Part shown: piece by piece, positions 16,932 to 25,048 of the stretch
Position numbering within the stretch: position 1 is the stretch's first letter
Layout: each line of letters begins with the position of its first letter
Source: an uncultured Burkholderiaceae bacterium
GTDB taxonomy: Bacteria; Pseudomonadota; Gammaproteobacteria; Burkholderiales; Burkholderiaceae
Direction: 5' to 3'
Assembly (NCBI GenBank): GCA_937871985.1
Contig: CALMPB010000385.1
Coordinates: 10,025-74,024, forward strand
DNA: 64,000 nt
Translations under genes and position numbers: made by a program
Notes under the pieces: model-generated
What the model saw: the letters and a program-made list of their open reading frames with translations, nothing else
Databases searched by the model: none
Told to the model about the DNA's origin: nothing

Positions 16932-18212
16932 TTAATGCCCCATCAGCATCCGCATGCTTCCCAGCGATATCCAGGGAATGTAGGTAATCAGTGCCAGCGC
17001 CAGCAAGTAGATCAGCAGGAACGGCACAATGCCCCGGTAAATGGTTTTCAAATCCAGCCCCAGCACCGACTGCGCCACGAAGATATTGATGCCGAACGGC
17101 GGATGGAACAGGCCGATGGCCAGGTTCACGGTCATGATGACGCCGAAGTGGATGGCATCCACGCCGATGGCCTGCATCATGGGCACCAGCAGCGGACTCA
17201 ACAGCAGGATGGCCGAAATCGGATCGATGAAGCAGCCCACCGCCAGCAGCAGGACGTTCACCGTGAACAGCAACGTCCAGTGCGGCACCGCCAGCGCGTT
17301 GATCCAGGCGATCAATTGCGCCGGCACCTGGTTGACCGTCAACAGCCAGCCGAACACGCTGGCACATGCCACGATGATCAGGATCTGCGACGTGAACAGC
17401 GCGGTCGTGCGGGCGATTTCCAGAATGTCCCGCAAGCTCAGTTCGCGGAACACCAGGCGGGTGACGAACATGGAATACAGGCAGGCCACCGCCGCCGCCT
17501 CGGTGGGCGAGAACACCCCGCCATAGATGCCCCCCAGAATAATGACCGGCGCCCCCAGCGCCCAGGCGCTGCGTCCCGTGGCCCGCACGAAGGCGTTCCA
17601 GTGGAACTTGCGCCCCGCGCCAATACTGTGCTTGGCGGCAAACCAGACAACGTAGGCCGCGATCATCAGCGAAATCAGGATCCCGGGCAACACCCCCGCC
17701 GCATACAGCTTGGGCAGGGACTGCTGAGCCGCCGAGGCGTAGATGATCATCGGCACGCTGGGCGGAATCACCACGTCGATGGCGCCCATGGCCGTCACCA
17801 GCCCGGCGGAGAACGTCTCGGGGTAATTGTCCTTGCGCAGCGCCGGCAGCATCGCCCGGCCGATGGTGGCCACGCTGGCCGCGCTGACACCGGAGATCGC
17901 GCCGAAAATCGCCGACGTGCCCACGGTGGTCAGCCCCACGCTGCCGCGCACGGGCCCAACCCCCTCCTGCACGAAATCCACGATGCGCGTCGTGATGGAG
18001 CCGCGCCCCATGAGCTCGCCAGCATAGATGAAGAACGGCACAGCCAACAGCGGATAGGAATCCAGGGCGCCATACAAGGTTTGATGCAGCACCGGCAGCG
18101 GCATCTGCATGAAGAACACCACGGCCACCGACGCCGAGGCGATCAGGACGATAAAGATGGGAAACCCGCAAAGCAGGAACAGGACAGGCAGAACCCCCAG
18201 TGCGAAGATCAT
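16932..18212 (-). CDS. TRAP transporter large permease, DctM family
   Basis: This 426-residue permease has about 12 membrane helices and the DctM signatures FFIYAGELMGRGSITTRIVDF, GVSAASVATIGRAMLPALRKDNYP and VIPPSVPMIIYASAA. It carries substrate with Na+ using the periplasmic DctP. It overlaps the small permease gene by 4 bp, which fits translational coupling, and is followed 35 bp later by dctP. Confidence 0.94.
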   Translation of the reverse strand: MIFALGVLPVLFLLCGFPIFIVLIASASVAVVFFMQMPLPVLHQTLYGALDSYPLLAVPFFIYAGELMGRGSITTRIVDFVQEGVGPVRGSVGLTTVGTSAIFGAISGVSAASVATIGRAMLPALRKDNYPETFSAGLVTAMGAIDVVIPPSVPMIIYASAAQQSLPKLYAAGVLPGILISLMIAAYVVWFAAKHSIGAGRKFHWNAFVRATGRSAWALGAPVIILGGIYGGVFSPTEAAAVACLYSMFVTRLVFRELSLRDILEIARTTALFTSQILIIVACASVFGWLLTVNQVPAQLIAWINALAVPHWTLLFTVNVLLLAVGCFIDPISAILLLSPLLVPMMQAIGVDAIHFGVIMTVNLAIGLFHPPFGINIFVAQSVLGLDLKTIYRGIVPFLLIYLLALALITYIPWISLGSMRMLMGH

Positions 18213-18721
18213 GCGTCACCCGCCTTGTTGCGCGCCCCGATCACCGCCCGGCACCTTGCGGTCAACTGCACGACAGTGACCAGCGCCGTCAGGGTGAAGC
18301 CCAGTGTCACGCAGGCATGCGGAATCCACATGGGAACCTGGGCGTTTTCGCTGGTTATGCCCAACTGGTACATTCTGTCCACGTATTCGAACGAGACGAA
18401 CAGCAACAGAAGCGCCACCGCCAGGATCAGCAAACGCTCGATTCCCGCCAGGAAGCGCTGCAGCCATGGCGGCGCGGCGCGCACCAGCACGTCCATGCGC
18501 AAGTGGCGATCGCGCCAGCTGACGACCACGAGGCCGACGAAGCTGATGGCGATCATGCCGAAGATCTGGATCTCGTCGGCGCCGGTGATCGAATAGTGAA
18601 AGAAATACCTTCCGGCGATGTTCAGGCAGTTCAGCAGCACCGCCGCAATCAGGATCAAGGCCAGCACCATTTCAATGGCGCCGACCAGCCTGTCCAGCAT
18701 AAGGTCGAGCTTGCGCAGCAT
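18209..18721 (-). CDS. TRAP transporter small permease, DctQ family
   Basis: This 170-residue protein has four hydrophobic helices in the DctQ pattern: a first helix LVGAIEMVLALILIAAVLLN, then NIAGRYFFHYSITGADEIQIF, a middle VVSWRDRHLRMDVLV and a final helix near the C-terminus. It pairs with DctM. It is the first of the three transporter genes in the minus-strand operon and lies 82 bp downstream of the aldolase gene. Confidence 0.9.
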   Translation of the reverse strand: MLRKLDLMLDRLVGAIEMVLALILIAAVLLNCLNIAGRYFFHYSITGADEIQIFGMIAISFVGLVVVSWRDRHLRMDVLVRAAPPWLQRFLAGIERLLILAVALLLLFVSFEYVDRMYQLGITSENAQVPMWIPHACVTLGFTLTALVTVVQLTARCRAVIGARNKAGDA

Positions 18722-18803
18722 TCTATGTCTCCTTGTTTATTGACGGCTCTAGCGGCCGGCGCCGTTCTGATCTTTCCTGACGGCTTTTACAGCGTGTACT
18801 GCC

Positions 18804-19598
18804 TCAGCTCAACGCCCCAACCGTCAGCTCGGCCTTTTTCTTCCATAAATCCCAGGCGCGGACCACTTGGGACTCCACCTTGACGGTCGCCGTGCGCACC
18901 TCGGCCTCGGATAAAAACGTAATGGCGCCAAGCTGCGAGGCCTGTATCTGTGCGCGTGCATTGATCTCGGCGTACACGGCCCGGTACACGACTTTCTGCA
19001 GCGTGTCGGCCACCACCGTCGAGCCGTGGCCCCGCATCAGGATCAGCGACTCGTCGCCCAGCGATTCGGCCAGCGCCTCGCCCAGCCGGTTGTCGGTAAT
19101 CAAAAGGCTGGTGCCGTCCCCGCCCGCTTCGCGTATCTCGAACACCGGAGCGCCGGTGCCGATGAATGCGGCAACATGGCACATCGCGCGCAGCGGCGCT
19201 TCCTTGACCACGCTGAACGGCACGACGGAAGGCGAATGGCTGTGCACGACGGCCATCACATCGGGGCGGGCGCGGTAGATTTCGCCGTGAATGAATCGCT
19301 CCAGGTACACCGAGCGGCCCGCCGCGTCGATGGGCGTGCCGTCCAGCTCGAACTGCACGATGTCGCCGGCCGCCACCAGCGCCGGCGCCATATTGCGGCA
19401 TAGCAGGAAGCGCTGCGGATCTTGTGGATGGCGCACACTGACGTGGCCGAAGGCGTCGAGCACGCCCTGGTCGAACAGAATGTGATTGGCCGCCACCAGA
19501 TCGTCGATCAATCCGGAGTCCACCGCCAGCGGCGCTTTCGCGCTGTCGCCTACCGGGGAAGCTGCTGTCTCTTGGGTGCCGTCATGACTGGTGCACAT
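18804..19598 (-). CDS. class II aldolase/adducin family protein
   Basis: This 264-residue protein is of the fuculose-aldolase family. Zinc ligands are visible as VVHSHSPSVVPF (HxH) and LMRGHGSTVV, with the N-terminal FDQGVLDAFGHVSVRHP that typifies the family. Members include sugar-phosphate aldolases, decarboxylases and dehydratases, so the reaction cannot be fixed. It lies between the aldehyde dehydrogenase and TRAP genes in one operon and presumably acts on an intermediate of the same substrate. Confidence 0.88.
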   Translation of the reverse strand: MCTSHDGTQETAASPVGDSAKAPLAVDSGLIDDLVAANHILFDQGVLDAFGHVSVRHPQDPQRFLLCRNMAPALVAAGDIVQFELDGTPIDAAGRSVYLERFIHGEIYRARPDVMAVVHSHSPSVVPFSVVKEAPLRAMCHVAAFIGTGAPVFEIREAGGDGTSLLITDNRLGEALAESLGDESLILMRGHGSTVVADTLQKVVYRAVYAEINARAQIQASQLGAITFLSEAEVRTATVKVESQVVRAWDLWKKKAELTVGALS

Positions 19599-19608
19599 AA
19601 TGTATTTC

Positions 19609-21090
19609 CTAAGATTGAGATTTCAAATTGACGTGAATATGCTTGAGCTGGGTAAACGCCAAAAGCTCGTCCAGGCTTTCCGTGCGCCCTATGCCCGACT
19701 GTTTGTAGCCGCCGAACGGCGCGCCGATGAAGTGCCGGCTGGTTTCGTTCAGCCACACAAAGCCGGTCTGCACCCGGCCGGCCAGCTTGTGCGCGCGCAC
19801 CAGGTCATTGGTCCAGATCGAGCAGGTCAGCCCGTATTCCACGGCATTGACCTGCGACAGCATGGCCTCTTCGTCGCGCCACTTGATCACGGACAGAACC
19901 GGCCCGAATATCTCTTCGTTCGCAATGCGCATGGACTGCTCGACGTCGACGAAAATCGTCGGCTCCACAAAGAAGCCGTTCGACAGCGCCGGATCCTGCG
20001 GCGCGCCGCCCCCGCACAATAGCGTGGCCTCCTCGCGGCCCAGGCGTATATAGTCGAGCACGCGCTCGTACTGGGCGCGGTTGTTGATGCACCCCATGGT
20101 GGTCTGCGGATCGGTCGGCAGCCCCGGCCGGAATTGCGCCGCCTGTTTCTTGAGCAAAGGCAGCACGTCGTCGTAGATCGACTCGTGAATGAACGCCCGG
20201 CTCGTCGACCCGCAGGATTGGCCGCACCACGTGAAATTCATGCCAGCCACCGCCGCGCGCGCCGCGACTTCCGGCGCGATATCCGGGTAGGCGATCAGCG
20301 CGTTCTTGCCGCCCAGTTCCAGCAGCACGGGCTTCAGGGTGTCGGAGCACGCCCGCATGACGGCGCGGCCGGTAGCGGCGCTGCCGATGAGCCCCACCAT
20401 GGCAACCTCACGGCTGGCCACCAGCGCCGCACCCAGCTCGTTGCCGCCGTTCAGGATATTCAGCACGCCGGCCGGCAGGATGCCTTCGGCCAATTCGGCG
20501 AATCGCAAGGAGGACAACGGCGCCTGCGCCGGCGGCTTGACGATGACCGCATTGCCGGCCGCCAGCGGCGCCGCCGCATTGGACATGCAGAACATGAACG
20601 GATGATTGAAGGGAACGATGCGCACGACCACGCCCAGCGGCTCGCGCACCGAAAAATTGATGGCATCGACACCCGAAGGCACGGACGCGCCCTTCATTTC
20701 CGTGACCAGGCCGGCAAAGTAATCGAATGCGGCGGCGGCCATCATGACGTCGTTCTTCATTTCGCGCACAGGGTTCCCCCCATCCAGCGCATCCAGCATG
20801 GCCAGCTCTTCAGCGTGTTCACGCGCCACTTGCGCCAGCGCTTTCATGCGGCCGGCCCGCTCCAGGGGCGGCATCGCGCGCCAGGCCTCGAAGCCCTTGC
20901 GAGCCGCCTGAACGGCCAGCGCGGCATCCTCCTGCGTACCGTCGGCCACCCGGGCCAATAGTTCGGCCGTCGCCGGATTGTGGACATCGAAATACCCGCC
21001 CTGAACAGGCTCGCGCCATTGGCCTCCGTAATACAAACCGAAATGCCCGGGCAGGACATCCGGCTGCTTGACCTCGTTGACTGTATTCAC
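19609..21090 (-). CDS. NAD(P)-dependent aldehyde dehydrogenase
   Basis: This 493-residue ALDH-superfamily enzyme has the catalytic glutamate in LLELGGKNALIAYPD and the nucleophilic cysteine in FTWCGQSCGSTSRAF, plus the C-terminal PFGGYKQSGIGR loop. The GTG at 21090 is chosen because it follows GAGGAG with about 7 bp spacing; an ATG at 21129 would overlap the upstream gene and adds a poorly conserved tail. It probably oxidises the aldehyde made by the adjacent GMC oxidoreductase. The natural substrate is unknown. Confidence 0.92.
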   Translation of the reverse strand: MNTVNEVKQPDVLPGHFGLYYGGQWREPVQGGYFDVHNPATAELLARVADGTQEDAALAVQAARKGFEAWRAMPPLERAGRMKALAQVAREHAEELAMLDALDGGNPVREMKNDVMMAAAAFDYFAGLVTEMKGASVPSGVDAINFSVREPLGVVVRIVPFNHPFMFCMSNAAAPLAAGNAVIVKPPAQAPLSSLRFAELAEGILPAGVLNILNGGNELGAALVASREVAMVGLIGSAATGRAVMRACSDTLKPVLLELGGKNALIAYPDIAPEVAARAAVAGMNFTWCGQSCGSTSRAFIHESIYDDVLPLLKKQAAQFRPGLPTDPQTTMGCINNRAQYERVLDYIRLGREEATLLCGGGAPQDPALSNGFFVEPTIFVDVEQSMRIANEEIFGPVLSVIKWRDEEAMLSQVNAVEYGLTCSIWTNDLVRAHKLAGRVQTGFVWLNETSRHFIGAPFGGYKQSGIGRTESLDELLAFTQLKHIHVNLKSQS

Positions 21091-21109
21091 ACTTGACTCC
21101 TCAATGACT

Positions 21110-22735
21110 TCAAATTTCGGCCGGTGCAAGCACCGCCCTGCCGCGAATGAAATCGGCGGCTTTTTCCGCGATCATGGTGATCGGCGCGTTGACATTGCCG
21201 CCGACCAGGCCGGGCATGACCGAACCGTCGACCACGCGCAGGCCCTCGACGCCGCGCACCTTCAGGTACTGATCCACGACGGCCAATTCGTCGCCGTCCG
21301 TTCCCATGCGGCAGGTGCCGACCGGGTGGTGCACGGTAATGGCGGTGTTGCGGATGTGCTGTTCGATGGCTTCGTCGGTGACCGCCTGGACGCCCGGGAT
21401 GATTTCGCTCTCGACGAAATCCCGCATGGGCGCCTGCGTGCCGATATTGCGCATGACGCGAAACGCGCGTTTCAGCGCGTCCCAATCGTTGGGCGAATCC
21501 AGGAAATTCTGGTGAATGCGAACGGGTTCGGCCGGGTTCGCCGACACCAGCTCAATCCGGCCTCGGCTCTCGGGCCGCAGCAAGACCACGCGGCAGGAAA
21601 ACCCATCGGCGAACGCAGGCTTGAAAGGCGGCAGGTACGGCCCCGCCGCCAACGGACCGGCATGGAACAGCAACTGTATGTCCGGTATGGGTTCTTGCGG
21701 CCGGCTTTTGAGAAACGCCACGACCCCCGAAGGCAGGTCGGTGGCAAAGCCGCGCCCAAAAAAATACGCCTGGCCCAGGGCCTTGACCACGCGATCGAGC
21801 CGCAGGTTCTTGCGGAACGGACCGGGTGTTTTTCGGCTGTATGCCACCATGGCCGACAGATGATCCTGAAGATTCCTGCCGACGCCCGGCAAAGCGACCT
21901 TCACGTCAATACCGTGCCGCTGCAATTCGCCGGGTTCGCCGACTCCGGACAGCATCAGGACCTGCGGGGAGTTGATGACTCCGCCCGCCAGCAGCACCTC
22001 GCGGGAAGCGCGGGCCATGGCCGTCTTGCCGTTGATGGAGTATTCAACCCCCACGGCCCGGCCGTCTTCGATCACCACTTTATGCACCAGCGCCTTGACG
22101 CGCACGGTAAGATTGGGGCGACGCAGCGCCGGACGCAGGTAGGCCACCGAATTGCTGCAGCGGCGGCCATGGCGGATGGTGGATTGCATCAGCCCGAATC
22201 CTTCCTGCTGCGCGCCGTTGTAGTCGTCCGTCAACGGAAAGCCCGCCTGGACGCCCGAATCCATATACGCCTGCACCAGGGGGTCTTCATACTGGCTGTT
22301 CCGGGTGGTAAGCGGGCCATCGCCGCCGCGGTACGCTGAAGCGCCGCCTTCCCAAGCTTCCTGGCGCCGGAAATAAGGCAGCGCATGCGCATACGACCAT
22401 TCGGTAAGGCCCGAAGCCGCCCAGGCATCGTAATCGGCGCGATTGCCGCGCACATACGCCATGGCATTGATGGACGAAGAGCCGCCCACGACCTTGCCGC
22501 GCGCGCACTCTACCTGACGGCCGCCCACATTGGGCTCGGGCTCGCCAAAATACATCCAGTCGTGCAAACGCCTTTGAATGATCTGCCCCCAGCCCAGCGG
22601 AATATGTATCCAGGGATCCCGATCCCATCCCCCCGCCTCCAGCAGCAGCACCCTCACGCCGGCGTCCTCGGTCAGCCGCGAAGCCAGCACGCAGCCGGCC
22701 GACCCCGCGCCGACGATGATGTAATCGAACTCCAA
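21110..22735 (-). CDS. GMC-family FAD-dependent alcohol/choline dehydrogenase-like oxidoreductase
   Basis: This 541-residue flavoprotein has the dinucleotide motif [21 protein letters not shown] at its N-terminus, [15 protein letters not shown] (GMC signature 1), [19 protein letters not shown] (signature 2) and the active-site [10 protein letters not shown] near the C-terminus. A TTG start at 22735 is preferred: it follows AGGAGAG with 6-bp spacing and begins right at the FAD domain. An ATG at 22837 is the alternative and would add 34 residues. It is first in the operon with ALDH, aldolase and TRAP genes and is divergent from a LysR gene. Confidence 0.9.
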   Translation of the reverse strand: MEFDYIIVGAGSAGCVLASRLTEDAGVRVLLLEAGGWDRDPWIHIPLGWGQIIQRRLHDWMYFGEPEPNVGGRQVECARGKVVGGSSSINAMAYVRGNRADYDAWAASGLTEWSYAHALPYFRRQEAWEGGASAYRGGDGPLTTRNSQYEDPLVQAYMDSGVQAGFPLTDDYNGAQQEGFGLMQSTIRHGRRCSNSVAYLRPALRRPNLTVRVKALVHKVVIEDGRAVGVEYSINGKTAMARASREVLLAGGVINSPQVLMLSGVGEPGELQRHGIDVKVALPGVGRNLQDHLSAMVAYSRKTPGPFRKNLRLDRVVKALGQAYFFGRGFATDLPSGVVAFLKSRPQEPIPDIQLLFHAGPLAAGPYLPPFKPAFADGFSCRVVLLRPESRGRIELVSANPAEPVRIHQNFLDSPNDWDALKRAFRVMRNIGTQAPMRDFVESEIIPGVQAVTDEAIEQHIRNTAITVHHPVGTCRMGTDGDELAVVDQYLKVRGVEGLRVVDGSVMPGLVGGNVNAPITMIAEKAADFIRGRAVLAPAEI

Positions 22736-22833
22736 ACCCGTCTCTCCTGCTCGTCGCGCGCCCGGCTTGGCCGGCCATGGCGCGCTGCTTGTCTCGTATG
22801 TCTGTTTCTGGTTCTTGATGGGCTTCGATGCCG

Positions 22834-22858
22834 CCATTCCATATATAGGATTCCATAT
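22834..22858. repeat. tandem ATTCCATATAT direct repeat in a divergent promoter region
   Basis: Two exact copies of ATTCCATATAT lie at 22834-22844 and 22848-22858, 14 bp apart, between the GMC oxidoreductase operon and its divergent LysR gene. Within them CATATAT (22838-22844) and ATATATG (22853-22859) also form an inverted pair. This is a plausible regulator-binding site, but no binding is shown. Confidence 0.55.
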
Positions 22859-23037
22859 ATGACCTGGCGCAATCGCCCCGGCGCTGCCCTTTACGGCAGC
22901 CAGAGAGACACGATATACACAGCAAATGCCCAAGTCCATGTCCGCAGGCATATAGACCGTATAAAAAATATTGATATTATTGAGGCTCAATCCATAAGCC
23001 ATCGCCGCCCGCCGCCGGCGCCATCCGCGAGAGCACC

Positions 23038-24000
23038 ATGTCCAGCCGCCACACCAGCCGTCCCCTGCCCTCGGAAGAGCTTCTTTCCAAGAACATCGAC
23101 CTGCGGCTGATCGCCATTTTCACGGAAATGATGCGCACAGGCAGCGTCTCGGAAACGGCCAACACCCTGAACGCCAGCCAGCCGTCCGTCAGCATGAGCC
23201 TGGCGCGCCTGCGCAAATACTTCAACGACCCGCTGTTCGTGCGCACCTCGCGGGGCATGGAGCCCACGCCCCTGGCGCTGGATCTGCGCTCGCCCCTGAC
23301 CCGCGCCTACCAATTGCTCGCGACCGCCACGCACAGCCGCATCGCCTTCGACCCCGGCACTTCCGACAGGCTGTTCCGCATCGCCATGATCAATTCCGGC
23401 TACCTGCCCGTGTCGCCGCAACTGCTGGAACTGCAAAAACGCATCGCGCCCAATATCCGGTTCCATTTTTCAGGCATCACCGAAAAAACCGGCAAGCTCA
23501 TGGAAGCCGGGGAAGTCGACCTGGCCATCGCCTTCATGGCCCAGTTCGAATCCCCGGGCTTCTACCAGCAATTGCTGCTCGAACAAGAGTTCGTGGGCGT
23601 CGTCCGCCACGACCACCCCCGCATCACGGAGCAAATGTCCATCGAGGACTACGAACGGGAACTGCACCTGGGCATTTCGCCGGCGGGAACGGGCCACTGG
23701 GTGCTGGACGGCGCCATCGAGCGCGCGGGCATAAAGCGCAAGGTAGGCTGGCAGGTCGAAAGCGTACTGGGCATCCTGCCCATCATCGGCATCAGCGACT
23801 ATATCGTCACGATCCCCAACGGCGCGGCGCAGTTCCTGCGGCAGCAAGGGCTGGTACGCGTGTTTCCCCTGCCCTTCGCCGCCCCGACCATGGTGGTCAT
23901 GCAGCACTGGCACGAACGCTTCCACCGGGACAGCGGCCTGCAATGGCTGCGCCGCCAGCTCATGAGCCTGTTTGCGGAAGATGCGGGCCAAGCTGCCTGA
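23038..24000 (+). CDS. LysR-type transcriptional regulator
   Basis: This 320-residue regulator has an N-terminal winged helix ([59 protein letters not shown]) and a C-terminal effector domain. The pattern DPLFVR followed by GMEPTP places it in the NodD/PnbR-like branch that usually senses aromatic or small organic compounds. It is divergent from the GMC-ALDH-aldolase-TRAP operon and most likely controls it. The inducer cannot be inferred. Confidence 0.92.
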   Translation: MSSRHTSRPLPSEELLSKNIDLRLIAIFTEMMRTGSVSETANTLNASQPSVSMSLARLRKYFNDPLFVRTSRGMEPTPLALDLRSPLTRAYQLLATATHSRIAFDPGTSDRLFRIAMINSGYLPVSPQLLELQKRIAPNIRFHFSGITEKTGKLMEAGEVDLAIAFMAQFESPGFYQQLLLEQEFVGVVRHDHPRITEQMSIEDYERELHLGISPAGTGHWVLDGAIERAGIKRKVGWQVESVLGILPIIGISDYIVTIPNGAAQFLRQQGLVRVFPLPFAAPTMVVMQHWHERFHRDSGLQWLRRQLMSLFAEDAGQAA

Positions 24001-24091
24001 ACCTGGCCGATTGACACGAGAACGGCCGAATCCGCCGTTCAGGTTCGGGACGAACCCCGCCTCGAACCTGAAAAGCGCCGCGCCCGAAGGC

Positions 24092-24688
24092 TCAATGCCC
24101 AGGCGCCCATAAACGCGGCTTGCCTTTTTTCTCGTAGGCCATGCCCTTGGGATAGCTGATCAGCTCCAGTTGCATTCCCCATGGCGTCAGCACATAGGTG
24201 ATCGACTCGCCGGCGGCCGGGCCCTCTTTGAGCGCGAACGGGCCCATGAAGGTTTTCAGCCCAAGCGCCCTGGCCTTGTCGACCGCGGCCTTGATGTTCT
24301 TGACGTAGAAAGCGATGTGATAGCCGCCGTAATCGCTGTTGCGCGGCATTTTCGTGTTTTGATCCGGCGCGCTGTACTGGAACAGTTCTATGTTCGAACC
24401 ATGGCCGCAGCGCATCATGGCAATCTGCTTGATGACCGCACGCGGATCGACGTTGACGAGATCCTCCATGAAGTTGCCCTTGTCATCGCTGAAAGGCCCG
24501 AAGCGCATGACCTCGGTGCAACCCATCACATCATGAAAAAAAGCCACGCCCTGATTGATGTCGGGCACCGTGAAGCCGATGTGATCGATTCCCCGCACAC
24601 CGGGAATCCCCCCGCCGCCCGCGGCCCATACACTGCCGGCCGACAAACACAATGCGGCACAAGCCGCGACCTTGGCGATTTTTTTCAT
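24092..24688 (-). CDS. exported VOC (glyoxalase/dioxygenase fold) protein
   Basis: This 198-residue protein starts at MKKIAKVAACAALCLSAGSVWAAGGG, a clear signal peptide, and the start follows AGGAGG with 8-bp spacing. The mature part has one VOC domain: RGIDHIGFTVPDINQGVAFFHDVMG, GSNIELFQYSAPD, YGGYHIAFYVKNIKAAVDKARALG and WGMQLELISYP. The His, Glu and His of these strands match the usual metal triad. VOC enzymes are normally cytoplasmic, so export is unusual. It converges with the LysR gene and is separated from the lipoprotein gene by a terminator. Confidence 0.88.
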   Translation of the reverse strand: MKKIAKVAACAALCLSAGSVWAAGGGGIPGVRGIDHIGFTVPDINQGVAFFHDVMGCTEVMRFGPFSDDKGNFMEDLVNVDPRAVIKQIAMMRCGHGSNIELFQYSAPDQNTKMPRNSDYGGYHIAFYVKNIKAAVDKARALGLKTFMGPFALKEGPAAGESITYVLTPWGMQLELISYPKGMAYEKKGKPRLWAPGH

Positions 24689-24730
24689 GACAGCTTCCTC
24701 CTGAGACGGATTATTGAATAGTGGCAAGAA

Positions 24731-24755
24731 TCAAGCGGCCTGCGCGGCCGCTTGA
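24731..24755. other. strong stem-loop upstream of the VOC gene
   Basis: TCAAGCGGCC (24731-24740) pairs perfectly with GGCCGCTTGA (24746-24755) across a 5-base loop. It lies about 45 bp before the VOC start codon, so it may be a leader hairpin or a second terminator for the lipoprotein transcript. It lacks a T tract. Confidence 0.4.
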
Positions 24756-24960
24756 TGTTGCAAGCGCAACACTCAAAGCGGATAAGACGGATCATGCAGA
24801 ACAAATAATGCCACACTCAAAAACAAAAAAAACACGCGCATCGCGAATTTTTTCATTGCTTACCGTCACCTGAACGATGCCAGGAAAAGCTCGGCCTCGA
24901 AGCCAACCACAAAAGCCGGAACACGGCGGATTGCATTGAAACGCCCCCCGGCGCCATTGA

Positions 24961-25004
24961 AAAAGGCCCTTGCCTCCGCCGATTGGCGTAAGGCAAGGGC
25001 CTTG
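24961..25004 (-). terminator. rho-independent terminator of the lipoprotein gene
   Basis: A 13-bp perfect stem (AAGGCCCTTGCCT at 24964-24976 with its complement at 24992-25004) has a 15-base loop. On the minus strand the stem is followed by a run of T. It lies 45 bp after the lipoprotein stop codon. Confidence 0.85.
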
Positions 25005-25048
25005 ACGATCTGGCTCCGCCCCTTCAGGAGACGAGCCCAGACGGATAG

